DNA of 40,899 bases from Spirochaetales bacterium (GTDB lineage Bacteria; Spirochaetota; Spirochaetia; SZUA-6; JAFGRV01). The DNA is taken from positions 1 through 40,899 of the forward strand of contig JAFGQK010000115.1 of assembly GCA_016935735.1 (NCBI GenBank), written 5' to 3'. The stretch's first letter is position 1. Each line of letters opens with the position of its first letter. The notes beneath the pieces are model-generated. The model was given only the letters and a program-made list of their open reading frames with translations, was not told the DNA's origin and made no database searches. Both the position numbers and the translations under genes were made by a program. Below are positions 35,278-40,899 of this stretch, piece by piece.

Positions 35278-36799
35278 ATCGATTTTTACACAATTCGGAT
35301 TTAAAAATGTTTTAAATAAACTCCTTACAGAAATCTCACAACTATATCAGCATGATGATATCCCCTGGATTATCGGGTATAGTGGAGGAAAGGATTCAAC
35401 AGCAGTAGTACAAATTATCTGGATGGCTTTAGATTCCCTGCAAGCAAAAAAACGAAAGAAAACAGTGCATGTCATCAGTACCGATACCCTTGTGGAAAAT
35501 CCAATAGTTGCTCAATGGGTAGCTGCTTCATTAGCATTGATTAATAAATCCGCGAAAAAACAGAAGATTCCGATTATTACTCATCAATTGACTCCCCAGG
35601 TAAACGATTCATTCTGGGTAAATCTTATCGGAAGGGGATATCCCTCACCGCGTGCAAAGTTCAGATGGTGCACATTGCGGTTAAAAATCATGCCTTCCAC
35701 CCGATTTATAAAAAGTATAACAGATGATCATGGGCATTCTCTCCTGGTTTTAGGTACAAGAAAAACAGAAAGTTTTAACCGGGCAAAAACAATGGCCAGA
35801 TATGAAAAATGGAGGGTGCAGGATAGAATAAGCCCGAACGGTGATTTAAAAAACTCTTTCATCTATTCACCCATAGAAGATTGGACAAATGATGATGTGT
35901 GGATGTTTCTGATGCAAAAGGAAAATTTCTGGGGTATCGATCATAAAGACCTTCTGGGAATGTACCGGGGGGCGACTGCTGATGGTGAATGCCCCCTCAT
36001 GCTTGATACATCAACACCCAGTTGCGGAAGCAGCAGGTTCGGATGCTGGGTATGCACCCTGGTGGATGAAGACAGGTCAATGGGCGCTATGATACAAAAT
36101 GATGAAGAAAAAGCCTGGATGGAACCTTTGCTCTTGTTTCGCAATGAATTAGCAGAAAAAAATGACAGACATTTACGGGATTTCAGGAGAATGCATGGCC
36201 AGGTTCAGCTATTTTCAACTTCCAGGGAAGAAATAAAGCTGATACCGGGTCCATATACAAAAAAGACGCGGGAGTATTTTTTAAGTGCATTGCTTACAAT
36301 TCAGGAAAATATAAAAAAAGATAGTAAAACACCGGGAGACATAAAAAAGAATGATGTAATAACACTGGATGAGTTAAAAGCTATCAGGCGGTTATGGATC
36401 TGGGAAAAACATGAAATAGAAGATACGCTACCCGGTATTTATAAAAAAATCACCGGCAGGATCTTCCCCGATGATGAAGACTTACATAGTTACCTGCCGT
36501 TCAATGACGAGATATTTACATTATTATGGAAAAGCTGTGATTATAATGAAATTCATTATACTTTAGTCCGTGAATTATTAGCAATTGAAACAAAATATAA
36601 ATTAAATATACGAAGAAGTAACATTTTTAGTGAAATCGAGAAAGCATTACAGAGAGGTTTCTTTTGTTCAAAAGATGATGCTTTTGCTTTTGCCATGAAG
36701 CAATATAAAACCAGACAGTTCATTGAAAATATAGAAGATATTGATAATTTATTGGACATAAGTAATGAATTATTAACTAATATAGAGGGAAATAAGTGA
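35270..36799 (+). CDS. dndC: DndC, PAPS-reductase-like sulfurtransferase component
   Basis: 509 residues, full length. The ATP pyrophosphatase loop SGGKDST is at residues 38-44. GRGYPSPRAKFRWCTLRLKIMP and LGTRKTESFNRA follow. The Fe-S cysteines are seen in ECPLMLDTSTPSCGSSRFGCWVC (about 240-262). DndC activates DNA with ATP and works with the desulfurase, DndD and DndE to place sulfur in the backbone. Overlaps dndB at the start and shares its TGA with the GTG start of dndD (GTGA at 36796-36799), a tight operon. Confidence 0.95.
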   Translation: MDKSIFTQFGFKNVLNKLLTEISQLYQHDDIPWIIGYSGGKDSTAVVQIIWMALDSLQAKKRKKTVHVISTDTLVENPIVAQWVAASLALINKSAKKQKIPIITHQLTPQVNDSFWVNLIGRGYPSPRAKFRWCTLRLKIMPSTRFIKSITDDHGHSLLVLGTRKTESFNRAKTMARYEKWRVQDRISPNGDLKNSFIYSPIEDWTNDDVWMFLMQKENFWGIDHKDLLGMYRGATADGECPLMLDTSTPSCGSSRFGCWVCTLVDEDRSMGAMIQNDEEKAWMEPLLLFRNELAEKNDRHLRDFRRMHGQVQLFSTSREEIKLIPGPYTKKTREYFLSALLTIQENIKKDSKTPGDIKKNDVITLDELKAIRRLWIWEKHEIEDTLPGIYKKITGRIFPDDEDLHSYLPFNDEIFTLLWKSCDYNEIHYTLVRELLAIETKYKLNIRRSNIFSEIEKALQRGFFCSKDDAFAFAMKQYKTRQFIENIEDIDNLLDISNELLTNIEGNK

Positions 36800-38127
36800 T
36801 TTTTAAAAAACTTAAAATAAAAAATTTCGGCATATATAATGGCTCACATATAATTGATTTTTGCCCTAAAACAAAAAAGCCGATCGTGTTGATTACTGCC
36901 TTGAATGGGAGCGGAAAGACGACCATTTTAACCGCGATCCAGATAGTTCTTTATGGAAAACTTGCGCCGGTTATAAGAGTATCAAAAATGGGGTACCGGC
37001 AGTATCTTCAAAGCAAAATCAACAATGTCACAGATGGGGAAACCTCATTGGAATTAGACATATCGATATATGAAAATGGTAAGAGATCCACATATTCGGT
37101 TAATCGTTGCTGGTATTATAATGACAGCCATTCCGATATAAATGAATCTTTTTCCGTTAAAGTCAATAATAGTGAAGAAAGAGCGGTTACCGAAAAATGG
37201 ATAGAATTTATAGAAGGCCTTCTTCCTTTAAATATCATGCCTCTTTTTTTCTTTGACGGAGAAAAAGTAGAAGAAATGGCAAGCGTCGAAAACTCATCAT
37301 CCATGCTGGCAACCGGAATATTATCACTTTTGGGAATGGATATTGTAAACAAATTACAGCAGGATTTAAAAATATATGAAAATCGATATATAGTAAAAGA
37401 TAATAAAAACCTCCCGGACCCATCAGTCTTAAAGGAATATCGCGATAATGTCATCTCCCTTCAAACTGAATATAAAAGAAACATTCAGGAAAAGGCTTTA
37501 TTTCAAGCGAAATTGGAACAGGCAAAGGGAAAACTTGAAAAATCCCAAGGGGAATTCCTGAAATCAGGAGGTGATCTTTATAATAGAAGAGAGGAGTTAT
37601 TTCTTAAAGAAAGACAAATAACCAGGCAATTAATCGAATACCAGGAAACGAAAAATCAAATCATGGCTCATGAAGGTCCTTTATTATCAGTAAAAGATCT
37701 GTTATCTTCCGTTGTCAGGCAGGCGAAAAATGAAATGGCGGGCAATGAAGCAAAAATAGCCGGTAAATATTTAGAAAAACAGCATAAAGAATTATTAGTA
37801 CTTCTAGACATCGATCTTTCAAAGGAAGCAATAGAAAAGATCAATCATTATTTTAAAGAGAAAAATGATAAATTTCTAAAGAGCGGCGAAATTGACTACT
37901 ACCTTGATATTTCACATGCAACATTTGCAGAACTCCTGCATTTACATAAAGAAATAATTCCAGGAACCAGTAAAATCTTAAAACAAACGGAAGCAGCTGT
38001 GAAAGATTTGGAAGAAGAAAAAAGTACATTAACTGAATTAATTAATGGGCTTCCCGCAGATACTGAAATCCAGCCGATTAAAAATTTCATAGCGTATGGG
38101 ATTAAGATCATGGCCCTTCTTCAATGA
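36796..38127 (+). CDS. dndD: DndD ATPase, N-terminal half only
   Basis: 443 codons from a GTG that overlaps the dndC stop. The half contains the SMC/RecN-like N-terminal ATPase lobe with Walker A LNGSGKTTIL, the Q-loop FFDGEKVEEM and a long coiled coil (KEYRDNVISLQTEYKRN to KDLEEEKSTLTELI). DndD homology ends near LPADTEIQPI at about 38077; the last 15 or so codons (KNFIAYGIKIMALLQ) are antisense readings of the associated small gene that is joined there. The signature motif and Walker B are missing from this frame and found instead on the minus strand at 38273-39100. As it stands it cannot form an ATPase. Confidence 0.9.
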   Translation: MIFKKLKIKNFGIYNGSHIIDFCPKTKKPIVLITALNGSGKTTILTAIQIVLYGKLAPVIRVSKMGYRQYLQSKINNVTDGETSLELDISIYENGKRSTYSVNRCWYYNDSHSDINESFSVKVNNSEERAVTEKWIEFIEGLLPLNIMPLFFFDGEKVEEMASVENSSSMLATGILSLLGMDIVNKLQQDLKIYENRYIVKDNKNLPDPSVLKEYRDNVISLQTEYKRNIQEKALFQAKLEQAKGKLEKSQGEFLKSGGDLYNRREELFLKERQITRQLIEYQETKNQIMAHEGPLLSVKDLLSSVVRQAKNEMAGNEAKIAGKYLEKQHKELLVLLDIDLSKEAIEKINHYFKEKNDKFLKSGEIDYYLDISHATFAELLHLHKEIIPGTSKILKQTEAAVKDLEEEKSTLTELINGLPADTEIQPIKNFIAYGIKIMALLQ

Positions 38128-38280
38128 AAGGGGCTTGCCATGAAATACTCCCAGAGCAGCGGCAAATGCCAGGACCTGGGCTTTTGATTCAAAAGTACCT
38201 GTACCCTCATCAGGTTTAAATACCAGGCTTTCAATAAAATCAACCTTGTCTTTCGGGACCCTGATTCTTCTCTCAGCCAT
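38038..38280 (-). CDS. Dnd system-associated small protein, 3' truncated
   Basis: 80 residues from the ATG at 38280, with GGAGGTGG 4 bases before it; the longer frame to 38316 is not supported. The start overlaps the end of the DndD C-terminal half by 8 bases. The N-terminus MAERRIRVPKDKVDFIESLV, AQVLAFAAALG and NPIRYEIFNR resemble, from memory, the family annotated as dnd system-associated protein 4. Homology stops at EIFNR (about 38075); the final 11 codons are antisense dndD. The full protein should be longer. It is not DndE, which has a different fold and sequence. Confidence 0.6.
   Translation of the reverse strand: MAERRIRVPKDKVDFIESLVFKPDEGTGTFESKAQVLAFAAALGVFHGKPLSLKKGHDLNPIRYEIFNRLDFSICGKPIN
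38070..38085. other. Junction 1: dndD interior joined to reversed dnd-associated small gene
   Basis: Left of here the plus strand encodes DndD up to TEIQPI. Right of here the minus strand encodes the associated small protein up to YEIFNR. The two readings meet on the bases around CAGCCGATTA (38071-38080). No long inverted repeat with the other junction is visible, only 6 to 7 shared bases. Confidence 0.7.
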
Positions 38281-39100
38281 GATCCACCTCCAGAATTTCT
38301 GTGTATTCATAATCATTCGGACTTTTCTGAACGAGTGTGTAGCTTTTTTCTTTATATATAATAGAGATTTTTTTCTTGAAAGTCTCTTTCGGGGTAAAAT
38401 AGGTTAAAACATACGTTTTTCCGATATTATTCAGTGCTGCCTCCTCTACCTCGTTTCTCCATTGGGTACTGGATACCATCATAATTACCTGGTTGGCTAT
38501 TTTATTAATATGCTGAACCACCCGGGGCCTGTTTGTTTGATCTAATGTTCCGAACGGAGAATCCATAATAATCGGGTAAGCGATGGTTTCAGGATTCGAA
38601 TTATCACCCTTTGACATATTCCATTCCCGGACTAAATCGATGATACCTGCAATAAAAGATAAACTTAAGATCTGACTTTCTCCCTGAGATTGGGCGATTA
38701 TCCCGGTTTGATCATATAAACTGATCGCGTATTCTTTGTCCAGTTTTACCTGGTAAGGAGTTACGGATATCTGATTAAATATATTATTAATTTTGAACTG
38801 CAGCTTTTTTCGCAGGGTTTCATCACATAAGCTGTACGTTGAACGAAGACGTTTTTCAGCATTAATTGCCGCGGCCAATCGCTTTTTAGCAAGTACCTGT
38901 TCTTCCTCCCTTAATTCATGTTTCTGTATTTCTTCTTCCAGATCTTTAATTTCTTTATTCTTCTGTTTTACTGCTTCTTCGGTTTTACCTATATTTCTCT
39001 GTGTAATTTCTATGTTTTCTTCCACGGCTATTAATCGTTTTTCCAATTTGGATACTTCTTCCCTGGGGCTTGTCAGCATTTTATCCTGTATCTCATCCAA
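38273..39100 (-). CDS. dndD: DndD ATPase, C-terminal half on the opposite strand
   Basis: 275 residues from a TTG at 39100; the frame is open upstream to about 39166 without an ATG. It begins with coiled coil (EVSKLEKRLIAVEENIEITQRN) and ends with the ABC/SMC C-lobe: signature region QSQGESQILSLSFIAGI, Walker B YPIIMDSPFGTLD and the switch MVSSTQW. Together with the plus-strand half it makes a DndD of about 720-730 residues, roughly the expected size. Joined upstream to the helicase interior at about 39150. No ribosome site precedes the TTG, so this is a gene fragment. Confidence 0.88.
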   Translation of the reverse strand: MDEIQDKMLTSPREEVSKLEKRLIAVEENIEITQRNIGKTEEAVKQKNKEIKDLEEEIQKHELREEEQVLAKKRLAAAINAEKRLRSTYSLCDETLRKKLQFKINNIFNQISVTPYQVKLDKEYAISLYDQTGIIAQSQGESQILSLSFIAGIIDLVREWNMSKGDNSNPETIAYPIIMDSPFGTLDQTNRPRVVQHINKIANQVIMMVSSTQWRNEVEEAALNNIGKTYVLTYFTPKETFKKKISIIYKEKSYTLVQKSPNDYEYTEILEVDHG

Positions 39101-40890
39101 TTGTCTTTCAATTCCCGCAATTGATGTCCGGTGCTTTTCTTCCTTTTCCTGATAATTCGTTGCCGCTCATCCCCGGGGGTTTCAGCGACAAATTTATCAA
39201 CCCGCATATTCAGCTCCCGTCCTAATATTTTGCAAACAGCTTCGATTTGGCGTATTTCCGTTTCTGAGGTCGGATACCCGACTCTGCTGTCTCCACAGTA
39301 AAAAAGCCAGTGGTATGTATCATTTTTATCTTTCATTAAATCTTTCAGGAGAATAAGTTTATTTTCTGCACCGGCTATCAACCGTGCCCTCTTTATTAAT
39401 AAATGAGTCAGGTATTCATTATCCTCATCAAAACCTTGAGTTATTATTATGTCAGCGATCTGATCACTTAAAGTGAAATACTCTGCCTGTTCTTCTTCCG
39501 TCAATTCAACGAGTATGGGATAATAATAATATGGGACCAAAGCACCGGAATCAATCGCATTCTTTAAAGTGAATTCCGGTTTCAGGACATCTCCGAAATA
39601 TTCGAATATTTTTTCGGTGCCTTCTTCATCAAACCATCGTTCCGGAGTGGCAGATAAACCCAACCGCCACTTTATTTCATCCGGCAACATCATTCGAATT
39701 TTTTTCGCACCAATATTATGAACTTCATCTGCAATTAATAATGTTTTTCCAGGGGGAAAATACTGAAATTTCTTCTGAAATTGTTCCTGGCAGAATGATG
39801 CATTTGTGATAATGACTACCAACAATTGAGCATCAGTTCTTATTGTCGACAACCGGTAGTTTAATTCATTCAGCCAGAGATTCTTTGAAGTATGTATAAT
39901 TAATGGATCAAAATTGAACTTTTTTGCTTCCTTATCCCATTGGTCAACCAGATGTTTGAATGGACATACTATTATTACGGCTTTTAATCCCACTTTTTGA
40001 TACAGGTGAAGAATTATTGAAAGTGCAATAATCGTTTTCCCGCTGCCTGTAGCCATTTTTAAACAACCCTGGCCGTTATTATGAAACCAGTTTTTTATCG
40101 CTTCATCCTGGTAGTCACGCAGTTCAAGCCATGCGGGAAAATCCGGTTCTTTTGTCATACCGGCATCATTATTATCATAATTTTGAAATGTATTGCAATA
40201 CTTATCCGGATTACGGGGATAACACGATTTTAAAATATCTGAAGTAGCTTCTGTAAAGTCAATAACAGATAAACCCTTTGTATTATCATTCCATAAGTCT
40301 TCAAACACCTTTATCTTATTTAAAACACGATCTTGCGGATCATCCCACGATATATATACATCAATCGATTCGAAATTACCTATCAGACCGGATGCGGTTT
40401 CATTTACAGAACCGGAAAAGGCAACATGATTATTATACTTATCCGTAAAAATTCCTATTTTCTCATGATATATTCCATTTTTTATGTTATGTTGATTATA
40501 TCTTATAGCTAATTTAACTTCCATATTTCCTGCAGCAATTAACCAGGAAAGTGCCTCCAGCCGTTCCCGGATTAACAAATCTGTTATTTCATGAATCTCT
40601 TTTTTTAGATTTGAAATAATAACATCATTTCGTTCTGCATACCCTTTACGAATAGCAGCAATATCTTCATCAGTTAAATAAGGAGAAGCTATTAACCGGA
40701 TTTTCCCGGAACTTGAAATTAAGTATGCAATTCCTGTTGCGGCATATGCAAGACCGAAGCTGGTGAAATAACCAACAGCCCTTTGATACAGGATGGAATT
40801 ACTCATACAGGGATTATAAAAATCATTTATAATATTATCTGAATCACTGCGATATGATATTTTTAAATTTAATCTGGATAGATTTCCCAT
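39073..40890 (-). CDS. Phosphorothioation-linked PLD-helicase restriction protein, C-terminally truncated
   Basis: 605 codons, but helicase homology stops at about codon 581 (ERQRIIRK, about 39150), where the sequence runs out of frame into dndD. The N-terminal domain (about 1-210) is phospholipase D-like, with YHEKIGIFTDKYNNHVAFSGSVNETASGL. The SF2 helicase has Walker A MATGSGKTIIALS (about 278), ADEVHNIG and GLSATPER. The second RecA lobe starts (HWLFYCGDSR, RELNMRVDKFVAETPGDERQRI) but motifs V and VI are missing. It resembles the dnd-linked restriction enzyme family (TIGR04095 as I recall). Only 9 bases of sequence lie upstream. Confidence 0.85.
   Translation of the reverse strand: MGNLSRLNLKISYRSDSDNIINDFYNPCMSNSILYQRAVGYFTSFGLAYAATGIAYLISSSGKIRLIASPYLTDEDIAAIRKGYAERNDVIISNLKKEIHEITDLLIRERLEALSWLIAAGNMEVKLAIRYNQHNIKNGIYHEKIGIFTDKYNNHVAFSGSVNETASGLIGNFESIDVYISWDDPQDRVLNKIKVFEDLWNDNTKGLSVIDFTEATSDILKSCYPRNPDKYCNTFQNYDNNDAGMTKEPDFPAWLELRDYQDEAIKNWFHNNGQGCLKMATGSGKTIIALSIILHLYQKVGLKAVIIVCPFKHLVDQWDKEAKKFNFDPLIIHTSKNLWLNELNYRLSTIRTDAQLLVVIITNASFCQEQFQKKFQYFPPGKTLLIADEVHNIGAKKIRMMLPDEIKWRLGLSATPERWFDEEGTEKIFEYFGDVLKPEFTLKNAIDSGALVPYYYYPILVELTEEEQAEYFTLSDQIADIIITQGFDEDNEYLTHLLIKRARLIAGAENKLILLKDLMKDKNDTYHWLFYCGDSRVGYPTSETEIRQIEAVCKILGRELNMRVDKFVAETPGDERQRIIRKRKKSTGHQLRELKDNWMRYRIKC
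39140..39160. other. Junction 2: helicase interior joined to dndD interior
   Basis: On the minus strand the helicase frame reads DERQRIIRKRKKSTG and then leaves homology, while another frame across the same bases reads TNYQEKEEKHRTSIAGIERQLDEIQ as DndD coiled coil. The change-over is near AGGAAAAGG (about 39142-39152). Confidence 0.7.
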
Positions 40891-40899
40891 AGTTATTGA

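Noticed and set aside
38038..38280. Small minus-strand gene as dndE
   Set aside because: Its sequence (RRIRVPKDKVDFIESL, AQVLAFAAALG) does not match DndE as I know it and is closer to a dnd-associated small family.
38075..39150. Site-specific invertible segment with recombinase
   Set aside because: No inverted repeat beyond 6-7 bases was found at the two ends and there is no recombinase gene in the window; kept only as a possibility in the findings.
1..40899. tRNA or rRNA genes
   Set aside because: I looked for TpsiC-arm and 3'-acceptor patterns and for rRNA core motifs in the intergenic regions and saw none that held up; a covariance-model scan would be more reliable.

Overview
The window looks like one contig from a spirochaete (Spirochaetota), probably free-living or environmental. 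The main hints are a short alanyl-tRNA synthetase of about 600 residues without the C-terminal C-Ala domain (the form known from Borrelia and treponemes), a 524-residue protein resembling the spirochaete-restricted DUF5312 family, many lipoproteins with short lipoboxes, LysM/PKD/VWA surface proteins, and moderately AT-rich DNA with strong GGAGG ribosome sites. The phylum is an inference from gene content; no rRNA or other marker is present.

Layout. 1-150 is the 3' end of a PP2C/SpoIIE-type phosphatase. 234-377 is a set of hairpin-bearing 42-bp tandem repeats in front of a membrane-anchored TPR/coiled-coil protein (400-2226). 2276-8149 is mostly minus strand: a small lipoprotein with a hydrolase-like nucleophile elbow, a membrane hybrid histidine kinase with receiver and LuxR-type HTH, a three-gene DUF4349 envelope operon in which one two-domain gene is followed by the same two domains as separate genes, and a conserved hypothetical. 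8227-11351 is the classical rpsF-ssb-rpsR-rplI-dnaB operon with promoter and terminator. Three long hairpins lie between it and a ComFB-like gene. 11942-16652 holds pta, a DUF1624 membrane acyltransferase, alaS and an OmpA-domain protein. 16796-25124 is a run of envelope and housekeeping genes (LysM-PKD-C39 peptidase, DUF5312-like, queG, lamin-tail lipoprotein, cyclic-nucleotide-binding regulator with a coupled small ORF, VWA protein, TPR lipoprotein, small Cys-rich protein). 25491-32683 is central metabolism and RNA processing (alpha-glucan phosphorylase, LiaF-like membrane protein, NADP isocitrate dehydrogenase, TPR lipoprotein, beta-CASP MBL nuclease).

33076-40890 is a DNA phosphorothioation (Dnd) island: cysteine desulfurase (divergent), dndB, dndC, dndD, a dnd-associated small gene and a PLD-helicase restriction protein. 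dndB and dndC look intact, but the rest is broken. dndD is split into an N-terminal half on the plus strand and a C-terminal half on the minus strand. The small associated gene and the helicase are each cut off at the same two junctions (about 38075 and 39150). The desulfurase lacks its catalytic-cysteine loop and a normal start codon. No dndE is visible. This is either a genuine inversion-plus-deletion that inactivated the system or an assembly/amplification chimera, and it is the most important item to check.

A second theme is that several genes (the DUF4349 lipoprotein, DUF1624, alaS and perhaps the LysM protein) have a sigma70-like promoter whose -10 box ends only 6-9 bases before the ATG and no ribosome site, so they may be expressed from leaderless mRNAs.
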